A DNA stretch of 64,000 nucleotides from Paenibacillus luteus. GTDB taxonomy: Bacteria; Bacillota; Bacilli; Paenibacillales; Paenibacillaceae. The number at the start of each line of letters is the position of its first letter. Position 1 is the stretch's first letter. The stretch is taken from NCBI RefSeq assembly GCF_006542765.1, contig NZ_SKCD01000006.1, positions 118,896 to 182,895 of the forward strand, given 5' to 3'. Shown one piece after another: positions 54,792-63,827 of the stretch. Position numbers and translations under genes: made by a program. The notes under the pieces were generated by a model that saw only the letters and a list, made by a program, of their open reading frames with translations, did no database searches and was not told where the DNA came from.

Positions 54792-55008
54792 TGGTTATAC
54801 AAGAAAGGCGCACCCGATGGGTGCGCCTTTCTTGTATAATCCAACTGCTGCCTATGGCCGGCTGGACGGTCAGCTCCAAACGGATTCCGTTTCGCTCTAA
54901 TTCGAAGGAAGCCCCCGTGTAGTACCAGTCGATTTCATGATCCGCCCTCTTGGCTTCACATTCAAGCAAATACTCCCACTCGTAGAGCTCTGGACCTTGT
55001 CTTATCAT
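54766..55008 (-). CDS. Hypothetical small protein running through a terminator
   Basis: 80 residues from the ATG at 55008, which overlaps the end of the GT39-like gene by four bases (ATGA-type coupling) and follows GGAGTGGG. The first 55 residues (ELYEWEYLLECEAKRADHEIDWYYTGASFELERNG) look like real protein. The last 25 are read through the hairpin at 54797-54837 and 26 bases into the convergent DUF1904 gene, so the true end may lie earlier in a related strain, or a small frameshift may have lengthened it. No family is recognised. Confidence 0.45.
   Translation of the reverse strand: MIRQGPELYEWEYLLECEAKRADHEIDWYYTGASFELERNGIRLELTVQPAIGSSWIIQERRTHRVRLSCITIIRPQARH
54797..54837. terminator. Bidirectional terminator between convergent genes
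   Basis: A perfect 19-bp stem, ATACAAGAAAGGCGCACCC with its complement, around GAT. T-rich bases lie within the stem ends on both strands. Confidence 0.85.
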
Positions 55009-56975
55009 TGTTTTTCCCACTCCACATCATCCGCGTTCAGCCACCCTGCTCCCCCGGTAAAATAAACGGACACCTCATCCTGCTCAGCTACTGTCACAGC
55101 AGGCAGCTGAGCAACCACGTATTCTTCTGCCATCGGTACCGCTTGCTCCACAGCTTGGACGCCGTTAACCGAAATTCCGATGATGCCACCCTCACCGCCT
55201 GCGCTAACCTTGGCTCTCAGGACGTATTGGCCGCTGTCCATGCTTATAAAGGTTTGAGCGGCGTTGTGCTCCGCGCCTGGGTCCAAATAAAGCAGGTTCG
55301 ATCCGCTGAATGGTCGGTTGGTCCCTATGCCTGCGCCTCCTGAGAACGCCCAAAATCGCGAGCCCTCCTCCAATCCGCCGTTAAGGAAAGATTCGTGAGG
55401 CTGCTGCGTCGTTATCGTGCCATTGCTTTTGCCGCTAACCACCGTATAATGCTTAAAGCGCTTAAGTGTATAGCCTGCGCTCTCATCCGGAATGGCGTCG
55501 TTGTTCGTAAAAATATAAGCGGCATCCTCGCTCGGCCTTAGCTGCGGAGTACCAAATTCATACCTCCCAAAGGAACGGACAAACTGGAACTGGCCGCCGG
55601 GATTAATGTAGTCAACCGTATCCAAAAAATGCTGGGGATTAATTTTCTCATAAAATAGGACATAGATATAGGGCATCATAACTTGATCAGTCACATATAC
55701 CTTGCCTTCGGTCTCATCAGAAGCATACTGCACAGCTTCTCCAAAGGATTCGAAGAAAAGCGGGCTAATTTGCTTGGCATAAGTCGTAAAGTACTGTCCA
55801 CAAAAAAGGATGAAAAATACCGAAAATGAACTAATCACAACGACAAAGGAATATTTGATCCGCTTATGCAGCCACATGAGTCCCGCTACTGCTGTAAATA
55901 CGGTCGGATAAAAAATAATGTTGATCCGGTTAATATTAACGTCCGTGATCAGCGTCATCAGCACGGCCGTGCCAAACCAAATCGCAATGACAGCCGTTTC
56001 GACACGAAACGATTTGATTAATTGATATACGCCGTAAACCATGCCGATTGCAACAAGCGGGAGGCCGATGGGGTACAAGAAGCCGAACCCCGGTATTGCA
56101 TTCCACAACAGACCGTCATTTTGCGTGAGGTACATTTTAGAAAAGTGTTTGAAATTTTGCGCAAGCATCGATAAGGCATCACCTTCAAACACAGTGGATA
56201 CTTGCTCAACCCTAGGGACCGTAAGCTTCGGAATCGAAAATAAGAAGGATAAGGTCGCCATGCCAAAACGGTTAATGACAAGAAATAAGCCGATGGGCAG
56301 CGCAAGGATAAACAAGGCCAAAGCGTTCCACAGCATCACCCTTAGCGCGAACGTCTTCCTCACCACAAACAAGGTCAGCAGGGCTGCACCGAACACCGGC
56401 ACAAAAAAGTAAGACGTGCCATAGGCGTAAAGCGAGACAGCGAGCGTGACCGTAAACGCGATCAGCCACTTGGGCTGACGGAACGCTTTCAACAAGAAAA
56501 AAACGGCGATCAGCACGAATGTGGGAAAAATATTAGATTCAAGCGCCCATCTCGACATCATGATATGCCAAGGGCAAATCACGATGAAAAAAGCTGCCGC
56601 AACCGCTGCATGCTTTTTCTGAAACAGCTGCAAAGCAATCAAATAAAACAACACCATGACGATAAGCCCTATCAAGATACTGGCCATCCGCACCGATAGC
56701 GGGGTTAAACCAAATAAATAGATAAAAGGCATAGACAAATACGCGTATAGAGCATTTTGGCCGCTTCCCCATGCGATTAAGTGAATCGGCAGCTTTATGC
56801 CATTCCGATCCATACCATAATGCAAAATCGAATAAGCTTCATAACCGATGGATGCCTCATCCTGATTCAAGCCGCCCGGTATGGAGCCGGCGTACAAGAC
56901 TCGTACCACGACTCCAACTAGAAACAGCATAACTAGCATTCGATTTTGCTTTAACCATTCCAAATAACGAATCAT
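55005..56975 (-). CDS. GT39-like membrane glycosyltransferase with C-terminal lectin-like domain
   Basis: A 656-residue membrane protein. About ten membrane segments (residues 12-400) follow the pattern of PMT/ArnT-type GT-C glycosyltransferases, with the acidic first loop GGLNQDEASIGYEAYSI carrying the expected DE pair. After about 160 further residues, the last 120 (FLNGGLEEGSRFWAFSGG to FTGGAGWLNADDVEWEKQ) resemble a galactose-binding-like beta-sandwich, expected outside the cell. The ATG overlaps the stop of the symporter gene by four bases. It would move a sugar from a lipid carrier to a wall polymer or protein; donor and acceptor are unknown. Confidence 0.82.
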   Translation of the reverse strand: MIRYLEWLKQNRMLVMLFLVGVVVRVLYAGSIPGGLNQDEASIGYEAYSILHYGMDRNGIKLPIHLIAWGSGQNALYAYLSMPFIYLFGLTPLSVRMASILIGLIVMVLFYLIALQLFQKKHAAVAAAFFIVICPWHIMMSRWALESNIFPTFVLIAVFFLLKAFRQPKWLIAFTVTLAVSLYAYGTSYFFVPVFGAALLTLFVVRKTFALRVMLWNALALFILALPIGLFLVINRFGMATLSFLFSIPKLTVPRVEQVSTVFEGDALSMLAQNFKHFSKMYLTQNDGLLWNAIPGFGFLYPIGLPLVAIGMVYGVYQLIKSFRVETAVIAIWFGTAVLMTLITDVNINRINIIFYPTVFTAVAGLMWLHKRIKYSFVVVISSFSVFFILFCGQYFTTYAKQISPLFFESFGEAVQYASDETEGKVYVTDQVMMPYIYVLFYEKINPQHFLDTVDYINPGGQFQFVRSFGRYEFGTPQLRPSEDAAYIFTNNDAIPDESAGYTLKRFKHYTVVSGKSNGTITTQQPHESFLNGGLEEGSRFWAFSGGAGIGTNRPFSGSNLLYLDPGAEHNAAQTFISMDSGQYVLRAKVSAGGEGGIIGISVNGVQAVEQAVPMAEEYVVAQLPAVTVAEQDEVSVYFTGGAGWLNADDVEWEKQ

Positions 56976-58267
56976 GCCTCCAGGTCACCGCTTCTTGTAG
57001 TAGATTTAGTCTGGCGTGTCGGATACAGATAAAAGAATACAAGAGCGATCAGCAAAGCGACAAACGGAATAAAGCTCAGCATGGAACGGATTCCCCATAC
57101 CGCAGCCTCCGCCTGCACGGCATCCTTCTTGTAGCCTGTCGCCTCCAAAATCAAGCCTAGCACCACCGCCTGCAGCGACACGCCCCATTTGACGATAAAG
57201 CCATTCATGCCAAAATACATGCCTTCCCTGCGCACCTTCGTCCGCTTCTCGTCCTCGTCGATAATTTCCGACAATAACACGTCCAGCAGAACGAGCAGAC
57301 CCGCCAAACCGATGCCGATAGCAGCGGCAGCCGCAGCAGCCGCTGCTACGCTTGACACGAATACAAACGGAACCATCGCCAGAGCATAAATACTGACTGC
57401 AATCAGTACCGTTTTTCGCGCTCCCCATTTTTGAACCAGCCGGCCCCATAAGTAGACGCAAGGAATGGCAGCGATAAAGATCGCTCCTAGCAAAATGGTA
57501 TTGCTTGCGTCCTCGGCACCGAGTACGTATTTGGTGAAGAATGGAATTGCCGCAGGCAGCATAGCAAAGGTAAATTGCACGAAGAAACTGCCAATGACGA
57601 ACAAAACAAACGCCTTATTCGAAAAGGTGAATTTTAAAGACTGAACAAAACCGATCTCCTCGCGATCTACGACGGTTTTCTCCTTGCTGGAAGATACCAT
57701 GATGATAAAGAAGACCAAAGCTATTCCTGCGAATATCGCCCCCATCGGCCCCCAGCCCAAATTGCCGTATACAAGGGGTGGCAGCGCCACGCCAATAATC
57801 ATGCCGACAATACCGAACATTTGCCGCCAAGAGGAAACGGTTGCCCGCTCCTTCATCGTGGTGAACATTTCCGGAAAAAGAGCTGAATAATTCAGAACGA
57901 CCATAACGAATAAAATATCATAGAGCAGCACGATCGTTAAAAAGTACCAGAACACTTCTGTGCCCGTTCCGAGCGGAAACCAAATGGCGGTAAACAAGGC
58001 TGCGAGCGGTACCATCCCAAACAACATATAGGGAATCCGCCTGCCAAAACGGGAGCTCGTACGATCGGAGATATGCCCGAACAACGGATTCAGCACCGCA
58101 TTTACGATGCCGTGAATAACCATAGCCACACTGATTAGGCCAGGCTCTACGCCCAACACGTCAACATAATAAAAGACGATGTATGAGGCGAAAGCCTGCG
58201 CCATCAGGTTGACGGACAAATTTCCCGAGCTGTACGCTAATTTCGATTTGAAGCTTGCATTGGACAT
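56972..58267 (-). CDS. GPH-family sugar:cation symporter (MFS)
   Basis: A 431-residue, twelve-segment transporter. The N-terminus KLAYSSGNLSVNLMAQAFASYIVFYYVDVLG and the loop HISDRTSSRFGRRIPYMLFG are typical of the glycoside-pentoside-hexuronide family, which takes up glycosides with sodium or protons. It overlaps the GT39-like gene by four bases (ATGA), so the two are translationally coupled, an unusual pairing. A poly-Ala stretch (AAAAAAAA) lies in one membrane segment. The substrate is unknown. Confidence 0.9.
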   Translation of the reverse strand: MSNASFKSKLAYSSGNLSVNLMAQAFASYIVFYYVDVLGVEPGLISVAMVIHGIVNAVLNPLFGHISDRTSSRFGRRIPYMLFGMVPLAALFTAIWFPLGTGTEVFWYFLTIVLLYDILFVMVVLNYSALFPEMFTTMKERATVSSWRQMFGIVGMIIGVALPPLVYGNLGWGPMGAIFAGIALVFFIIMVSSSKEKTVVDREEIGFVQSLKFTFSNKAFVLFVIGSFFVQFTFAMLPAAIPFFTKYVLGAEDASNTILLGAIFIAAIPCVYLWGRLVQKWGARKTVLIAVSIYALAMVPFVFVSSVAAAAAAAAAIGIGLAGLLVLLDVLLSEIIDEDEKRTKVRREGMYFGMNGFIVKWGVSLQAVVLGLILEATGYKKDAVQAEAAVWGIRSMLSFIPFVALLIALVFFYLYPTRQTKSTTRSGDLEA

Positions 58268-58370
58268 GGAATAACACGCTCCCGGTTACGATGAAAGTCT
58301 ATAATCTAGCAATAACTCTCTCATCTTACCGTACAAACCCTTATTATTCCATAATTAACTTTTGAATCAA

Positions 58371-58931
58371 TTACAGCGGCTTCACCATTCGGATGTAGCG
58401 GCTGCCGCTGACCGTAATGGAACCATCCTCGATAAAATCAAGCTTCTGGTATACAGAGTGAGCTCTAGTGTTATAGGGCTCTACAATGAGTGACAATCTG
58501 CTGCAGCCCTCCTTCGCTCCTAATTTCTCAAACTCGCCGATTAATGCCTTTCCCACACCCTGCCCCTGATAACGTTCAGAAACGGAAATCGAGTCCAAGT
58601 AATAATCGCCTTCCTGAGCTTCAACAACGATACTCTCACTTGCACGTGCCCCCTTGTCCCTACCCGGCCTTTCAAGGAAAGGGATGTCAAGCGCTGCTGC
58701 ACCTTCCCCTGGATAACTGATCAAAATGCCCGCAATGCCGTCTTCTCTCCGATCTACGATTACATGCTTATAGCTGATCCGGTTATCTTCCCGAATATAA
58801 AAATCGGCTAAGATTTGTTCGACTTCTGCGTCATTCTCCGTTCCGGCCAACGTATAGGCAATTGATCCGATCGCTGCTAGCAGCAGCGGAAGAAATTCCT
58901 GAACATCTTCTTTTCTAGCTGGTCCAATCAT
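58371..58931 (-). CDS. GNAT N-acetyltransferase
   Basis: A 186-residue acetyltransferase. The acetyl-CoA loop reads DSISVSERYQGQGVGKALIGEFEKLG (QGQGVG) and the C-terminal motif is YNTRAHSVYQKLDFIEDGS. AGAGGGAAG precedes the ATG. It is divergent from the helicase gene across 67 bp. Similar single-copy genes are common in Paenibacillus; the substrate cannot be predicted. Confidence 0.9.
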   Translation of the reverse strand: MIGPARKEDVQEFLPLLLAAIGSIAYTLAGTENDAEVEQILADFYIREDNRISYKHVIVDRREDGIAGILISYPGEGAAALDIPFLERPGRDKGARASESIVVEAQEGDYYLDSISVSERYQGQGVGKALIGEFEKLGAKEGCSRLSLIVEPYNTRAHSVYQKLDFIEDGSITVSGSRYIRMVKPL

Positions 58932-58998
58932 GATGGCTTCCCTCTTTCTGATATGGTTCTGTTATAATCAATACATCTAATTCGTTGAAGGTGATAAA

Positions 58999-61233
58999 GT
59001 GAGCAACAACTATTATACATTTCCGATCGGCATCCGGAACGGCGAGGTTCCGTTTGCACCGCTTGCCGAGGCCAAGACAAGCATCCAGCTTGTCGGCAAC
59101 AGCGAGAAGGACGCCGGATTTTTCCGCGGCTTGGAGCAGTATGGCATCTCGCTCAATCGACCGCAAATCGCTGCCGTCCGGCACAACGCTGGACCTGCGC
59201 TTACGCTAGCGGGGGCTGGATCGGGCAAAACCTCTGTACTCGTATGCCGGACGGCTTACCTGCTTGCGATTCAAAGCGTGCAGCCCCAGCATATTTTACT
59301 GATGACCTTCTCCAAGAAAGCAGCAGACGAAATGCGCAGCCGCATCCGCTCTCTTCCCATGCTAAACCCGCAAGCGGCAAGCGGCGTGGAAGCTCGTACG
59401 TTCCACTCCTTCTGCCTCCAGCTGCTGCGCGGACGCGGCTACCGCCAGGGCATACTTGGCGAAACCGGGCAAAAGCATATTTTTTTCAAACGGCTGATGC
59501 GCGAGCTGCTGCTTCAGAATGAATACGAGCCCGAAACGCTGCTGGCTCAGCTCTCAGCCATTAAGCTGCAGATGATCAACATCAGCGACCTTCCGTCCTC
59601 CACAACGGAGGAGCGCGAGCTTAAGCTTCTCTTCACCCGTTACGAGAAATGGAAGCAGGAAATGGACAAGCTGGACTACGACGACCTGCTTCTCGAGGCT
59701 TATAAGCTTCTAAGAGACGATAGAGAACTGCTGGCTTCGCTCCAACAGCGATTTCAATATGTGATGATCGACGAGTTTCAAGACACGAACCAAGTTCAGT
59801 ATGTGCTTGTGCAAATGCTTGCCGATAAACATCGCAACCTTATGGTTGTTGGCGATGATGATCAGACTATCTATTCCTTTAATGGAGCCAAAAATGATTA
59901 TATCCTGAATTTCGAGCACCAATATCCGGGAGCGGCTACATATGTTCTCGATATCAACTATCGCTCAACAAGCACCATTGTAGGACTTGGCAATGCCATC
60001 ATTCAATATAACAAGCTTCGCAAAGAGAAGACGCTGCTCGCGGTCAAGCCAAAAGGTTCCAATCCCTCCTATGCGCGTCTCAAAACGACACAGGAGGAAG
60101 CCAAGCTTATTGCAGACACCATAACACTGCAAACCGGACAAGGCAAACGGTCTTACGGGGATTTTGCCGTACTATTCCGCACAGCGAGCAGCAGCAGAGC
60201 GCTTGTCGAGCTGCTGCTGACCAGAGAGCTGCCGTTCATCGACTTCGGAGATGGTCAGCTCTTCTATGACCAATGGGCCATAAAGCCGCTGCTCGCACAT
60301 CTAAGGCTAGTGCAGGACCGGCGCAATTTTGATGCAATGGAGATTTTGCTGCCTTCGCTCTACGTCAACCGTGAGCAGGCCATGGCTTTTATCTGGAACC
60401 AGGATAAGCTTCGCGCGAAGAAGTGGCCGCTCATCCATCTGCTTGAATTTCCGCAGCTGAAAGAGTTTCAGAAGGACAAAATCAAAGAGCGCATTAAGCT
60501 GATTAAAGCATTAGCTGAATTAAAACCCGCTGCAGCTATTATGGAGCTTCGGCAAGCCTTTTATGACCAATATCTTGAAACCAGCAAGCGCCATGAAATG
60601 ACGGAGCATAAAGAGGGCTTAAAGGAAGTGCTGGACGAATTCGAGGCTGCGGCTAGCGCTTATGATACGATTGACTCTTTCCTCGCCTACATTGATGATA
60701 TTACAGATAAGCATGCGGCTGTTCAGCAGCTTCGCAAGCACGAACATAATCGAAGCTCCGTTTCGCTTATGTCGATTCACAAGTCCAAAGGGCTGGAATT
60801 TCCGGTCGTTTTTGTCATCGGTGCTTCGGAAGGCATACTGCCGCATAGCTCTGCGCTGGCTGCCGATAAGCATAGCGACCGCAGCTCTCTCCAGACAGGG
60901 GATGATGCCCTTGCGGAAGCACTGGAGGAAGAACGCAGACTCGCCTATGTTGCCGTAACGCGGGCGCAGGAGGAGCTGTATGTCAGCTCCCCTGCGCTTT
61001 ACCGCGGCAAACCTGCCGAGCTGTCGAGATTTATCCGGTCCGCTTTTATGAACGGCCAAGAAGAGGACGCTCAATCAGAATCCGCTCTGGCCTGGCTGTG
61101 CACAAGCGATACCTGTCAGGTCTGGCAGCGTATTATTACGTACGAGGATTCGCAAGCAGAATCCCGTTCATGCCCATTATGCCAATCCAAAATGGAGCAG
61201 GGAACGAAGCTGCTTCCGAAAAAAAAGAACTAA
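58999..61233 (+). CDS. UvrD/Rep-like DNA helicase with C-terminal zinc ribbon
   Basis: A 744-residue superfamily 1 helicase from a GTG preceded by GAAGGTG. Motif I LTLAGAGSGKTSVLV, motif II YVMIDEFQDTNQVQ, motif III VVGDDDQTIYSFNGA, motif IV LDINYRSTSTIV, motif V SVSLMSIHKSKGLEFPVVFVIGASEG and motif VI RRLAYVAVTRAQEELYVS are all present. An extra 45-70 residues precede motif I. The tail has CTSDTCQVWQ and CPLCQSK, four cysteines that could form a zinc ribbon replacing the usual UvrD/PcrA tail. The HD-GYP gene follows 18 bp downstream. A repair or recombination role is inferred. Confidence 0.93.
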   Translation: MSNNYYTFPIGIRNGEVPFAPLAEAKTSIQLVGNSEKDAGFFRGLEQYGISLNRPQIAAVRHNAGPALTLAGAGSGKTSVLVCRTAYLLAIQSVQPQHILLMTFSKKAADEMRSRIRSLPMLNPQAASGVEARTFHSFCLQLLRGRGYRQGILGETGQKHIFFKRLMRELLLQNEYEPETLLAQLSAIKLQMINISDLPSSTTEERELKLLFTRYEKWKQEMDKLDYDDLLLEAYKLLRDDRELLASLQQRFQYVMIDEFQDTNQVQYVLVQMLADKHRNLMVVGDDDQTIYSFNGAKNDYILNFEHQYPGAATYVLDINYRSTSTIVGLGNAIIQYNKLRKEKTLLAVKPKGSNPSYARLKTTQEEAKLIADTITLQTGQGKRSYGDFAVLFRTASSSRALVELLLTRELPFIDFGDGQLFYDQWAIKPLLAHLRLVQDRRNFDAMEILLPSLYVNREQAMAFIWNQDKLRAKKWPLIHLLEFPQLKEFQKDKIKERIKLIKALAELKPAAAIMELRQAFYDQYLETSKRHEMTEHKEGLKEVLDEFEAAASAYDTIDSFLAYIDDITDKHAAVQQLRKHEHNRSSVSLMSIHKSKGLEFPVVFVIGASEGILPHSSALAADKHSDRSSLQTGDDALAEALEEERRLAYVAVTRAQEELYVSSPALYRGKPAELSRFIRSAFMNGQEEDAQSESALAWLCTSDTCQVWQRIITYEDSQAESRSCPLCQSKMEQGTKLLPKKKN

Positions 61234-61251
61234 GGAGACCAAAGTAACCTC

Positions 61252-62238
61252 ATGAGTAGCACATATGAACAGCTGTCTCCGTATCTTAAACTGGCAGATG
61301 CCGTCATCATCACGGATGAAGGGCATTATATCATAGCCGTAAATCCCGCTTACGAGAAAATCACAGGCTATGACACAGAAGAAATCATTGGTAAGAGGGC
61401 TAGTATTTTAAGAACATCCTATACCCCGAAGGAAACACATGACCAAATGAAGGCGGCTTTGCAGCAAGGTTCCCCTTGGTCCGGCGTATTTACAAACCGT
61501 CGCAGGGACAGCAGCGTGTGGCATTCCTCGATTACAATCACGCCGCTTGAATCAGACGGAGCCATCTACTATATCGGCGTTTTCCGTGAGCTGGAGAAGC
61601 TGAAGAGCGGCTTTTATTTGCCAGAGGAACGTATCAGTTCTATTCAAAGCTCTATGCTGAAAGTGCTTGCGATCTCCTGCGAAATTCGCGACCCTGGCAT
61701 CGAGCAGCATCTCGTCCGTGTCCGGGATCTTACCGAGCGGCTGACGCACTTTCATAATGAACGGCTGCAGCTCGGCTGGCCGGAGGAGCTTGTAAACCGG
61801 ATCGCGCATTCGAGCATTTTGCATGACATCGGCAAATCCGGCATTCCCGAGGGCATTCTATACAAGCCGGGGCCACTCGCTTATTATGAGCGCAACATTG
61901 TCGAGATGCATACCCAAATCGGTGTAGACATTATTGATAAAATCTATGCCGAGCTTAATGATGATTTATTTAATCAAGAGCTGGAGCTGGGCAAAAATAT
62001 TATTTTATACCATCATGAAAAATGGGACGGTACCGGCTACCCTCACCAACTCTCCGGAGATGGCATCCCGATCGAAGCTCGAATCGTCAGCGTCGTCGAT
62101 GTATTTGATGCCTTAACCAGCACGCGTCCCTACAAAGAGAAATGGTCCGAAGAACGTGCGCTTGCCTATCTATCCGAGCAACGTGGACAACACTTCGACC
62201 CTGAGCTTGTCGACTCGTTTCTTGCTCTTATCCAATAA
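61252..62238 (+). CDS. PAS domain HD-GYP phosphodiesterase
   Basis: 328 residues: an N-terminal PAS domain (about 5-125, ADAVIITDEGHYIIAVNPAYEKITGYD) and a C-terminal HD-GYP domain with HSSILHDIGKSGIPEGILYKPG (HD metal ligands) and HHEKWDGTGYPHQLSGDGIPIEARIVSVVDVFDAL (the GYP motif as GTGYP). Such proteins hydrolyse cyclic-di-GMP. No receiver domain or membrane segment is seen. AAGGAGACC precedes the ATG. It directly follows the helicase gene, and a shared transcript is likely, though a functional link is not evident. Confidence 0.92.
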   Translation: MSSTYEQLSPYLKLADAVIITDEGHYIIAVNPAYEKITGYDTEEIIGKRASILRTSYTPKETHDQMKAALQQGSPWSGVFTNRRRDSSVWHSSITITPLESDGAIYYIGVFRELEKLKSGFYLPEERISSIQSSMLKVLAISCEIRDPGIEQHLVRVRDLTERLTHFHNERLQLGWPEELVNRIAHSSILHDIGKSGIPEGILYKPGPLAYYERNIVEMHTQIGVDIIDKIYAELNDDLFNQELELGKNIILYHHEKWDGTGYPHQLSGDGIPIEARIVSVVDVFDALTSTRPYKEKWSEERALAYLSEQRGQHFDPELVDSFLALIQ

Positions 62239-62242
62239 AACC

Positions 62243-62286
62243 AAAAAACCATTAGCAGAAAAGCAATAGCGGCTAATGGTTTTTTA
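62243..62286. terminator. Bidirectional terminator after the HD-GYP gene
   Basis: AAAAAACCATTAGC pairs with GCTAATGGTTTTTT around about 16 bases. The stem overlaps the stop codon of the convergent lipoprotein gene. Confidence 0.9.
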
Positions 62287-62850
62287 TTTTGTAGCACGTT
62301 CTATGATGGCTTCAATGCGGGATATTCTCTCAGGGTCACGTGGCATACCACTCCGAAGCTTGACCAGAAAAAAGCCCTCCACGTCCTTAAAGCTCATATA
62401 TTCCTCTGTTGGATGATCAGCCGCCAGATCCAAATAGCCTCCCGAGAGCCCAATGCTTGCCATGGCTTTCATCGCGTCTTCCGGATAAATGTAATCATGG
62501 GCAAGCGCAATGGATAGTTGCTTCGCTTTACCTTTTACATACGTCACCGTTACAATCCCAGCCTTCGTACCATAAGCTCGAGCCTCCGTTTGCTCAATCA
62601 TGTCGACGGCACGTGAGCTTTCAAGCGCACGCTTATCGAACAGGCGGTCTAAAGTCTCTGAATCCTTGTCCATAAAGTCACGGATTTGAATAAGCGGTAG
62701 AAGATCACTTGTTGGAGTGACGAATCCTTTATGCTCGGGAGGTGCGGGAGATGCAAAAACCTGCAGAGGAGTTGGCGGCTCATTCTGCCCGATTGGCGAG
62801 CAGGCGGATAATACGATTATGATAGCCACGGCTACCCACAATTTTTTCAT
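62284..62850 (-). CDS. Predicted lipoprotein of unknown function
   Basis: A 188-residue protein with a lipoprotein signal peptide, MKKLWVAVAIIIVLSACS (lipobox LSAC), a Pro-rich linker, and a soluble domain (about 45-188) with TKAGIVTVTYVKGKAKQLSIALAHDYIYPEDAMKAMASIG. It should sit on the outer face of the membrane. GGAGACTACT precedes the ATG. It stands alone; no family is recognised. Confidence 0.85.
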   Translation of the reverse strand: MKKLWVAVAIIIVLSACSPIGQNEPPTPLQVFASPAPPEHKGFVTPTSDLLPLIQIRDFMDKDSETLDRLFDKRALESSRAVDMIEQTEARAYGTKAGIVTVTYVKGKAKQLSIALAHDYIYPEDAMKAMASIGLSGGYLDLAADHPTEEYMSFKDVEGFFLVKLRSGMPRDPERISRIEAIIERATK

Positions 62851-62889
62851 AGTAGTCTCCTATGACCGTAACTCAGATTAGATACAAAA

Positions 62890-62935
62890 AGAGACCTTCC
62901 CCTGAGTAGAAGTTTCCACCCGGTAGACGGCCTCT
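62890..62935 (-). terminator. Probable terminator after the ferritin gene
   Basis: AGAGACC pairs with GGCCTCT (one wobble) around a long loop with CCC/GGG-type inner pairs; TTTTTG follows on the minus strand. Weaker than the other terminators here. Confidence 0.45.
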
Positions 62936-62965
62936 AATTGGCTTATTAATAATAGCGAATGAGCT

Positions 62966-63469
62966 TTAAAGTGCCGGAGCCGTAAACGAGCGACCAGCAA
63001 ACTCGGCATCCAGCATATAGAAGGCATTGCTGTCTTTGTCGATCCGCTTTAACTTATGAATAATATTATCGAATAGCGCTTCCTCTTCTACCTGCTCATC
63101 AATGAACCATTTAAGGAAGTTAATTGTGGCATGCTCGCGATCGCTAATCGCCAAATCAGAAAGATTGTAGAAGCGTTTCGTATTTTGCTGTTCATGTCCA
63201 TAGCCTTGCTCAAATGTATCCAGAATGGACGCATATTCATTATTCGGCTCTCCGAGAGCGGATAGCGTGGCGCGACGGCCGCGGTCATTCAGGAATTTGT
63301 AAATTTTCATAGCATGGAAACGTTCTTCCTCCGCTTGCACGATAAAGAAATTAGCGAATCCGTCAAGACTTTCGCCGGAGCAATAAGCTGCCATGGCAAG
63401 ATACACATGCGCTGAATAAAATTCAAAATTCATCTGTTCATTTAATGCTTCTGCTAGTCCATCATTCAT
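62966..63469 (-). CDS. ftnA: Ferritin
   Basis: A 167-residue four-helix ferritin. Ferroxidase-centre residues are in LNEQMNFEFYSAHVYLAMAAYC (Glu16 region), AEEERFHAMKIYKFL (E-x-x-H) and IDEQVEEEALFDNIIHKL (Gln/Glu), in the order of bacterial FtnA. It lacks the haem-binding Met of bacterioferritin at an obvious position. It stores iron in a 24-subunit shell. GAGGTG precedes the ATG. A weak PerR/Fur-superfamily-like box lies in the promoter, and an iron-regulated DUF1450 gene is next upstream. Confidence 0.96.
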   Translation of the reverse strand: MNDGLAEALNEQMNFEFYSAHVYLAMAAYCSGESLDGFANFFIVQAEEERFHAMKIYKFLNDRGRRATLSALGEPNNEYASILDTFEQGYGHEQQNTKRFYNLSDLAISDREHATINFLKWFIDEQVEEEALFDNIIHKLKRIDKDSNAFYMLDAEFAGRSFTAPAL

Positions 63470-63494
63470 GCTCGTGCACCTCAGCTTTCCTAGA

Positions 63495-63509
63495 TTGTAC
63501 TTATTCTAA
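63495..63509 (-). promoter_or_regulatory. Weak PerR-like box in the ferritin promoter
   Basis: Minus-strand TTAGAATAAGTACAA matches the PerR consensus at 11 of 14 fixed positions, but is a poor palindrome. It lies 26-40 bp upstream of the ferritin start and includes TAGAAT, which could serve as a -10. Confidence 0.25.
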
Positions 63510-63519
63510 CATAAAAATA

Positions 63520-63541
63520 AAGAACGGCAAATGCCGTTCTT
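63520..63541 (-). terminator. Terminator after the DUF1450 gene
   Basis: AAGAACGGCA pairs perfectly with TGCCGTTCTT around AA; a modest T-containing tract follows on the minus strand. Confidence 0.75.
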
Positions 63542-63563
63542 GTAAATGTAACCATTTATTTAA

Positions 63564-63785
63564 TTATCCGATCATCTTCTTCAATCGCTTATATAGCTTC
63601 TCGGCTGACGGCGCGCTAACCGTCTTCGACTTGATGACGACAAAACACTCCAGCTTGCAGGTTTTGCAATCGCCAAGGCAATCGCTTTTCTTCTGCTTGA
63701 TATCGGGATAGCGATTTTTCATAGCCTTATAAATCGGCTCTGAGCCATTTTTCAAATTACGTTTGCAATACTTGATCTTCTTCAT
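63564..63785 (-). CDS. DUF1450 family small cysteine-rich protein
   Basis: 73 residues from MKKIKYCKRNLKNGSEPIYK at 63785, which follows GGGGTGA; the longer start at 63806 is not supported. Five cysteines, one near the N-terminus (YCKRN) and four in DCLGDCKTCKLECFVVI, fit the DUF1450 (YuzB-like) pattern and suggest metal or iron-sulfur binding. A perfect Fur-type palindrome lies 43 bp upstream, so it should be induced in iron limitation. It lies next to ferritin, in the same direction but after its own terminator. No activity is known. Confidence 0.88.
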   Translation of the reverse strand: MKKIKYCKRNLKNGSEPIYKAMKNRYPDIKQKKSDCLGDCKTCKLECFVVIKSKTVSAPSAEKLYKRLKKMIG

Positions 63786-63827
63786 CCGATTCACCCCGCA
63801 GCGCAACGAAGGATTAACTACCTACTT

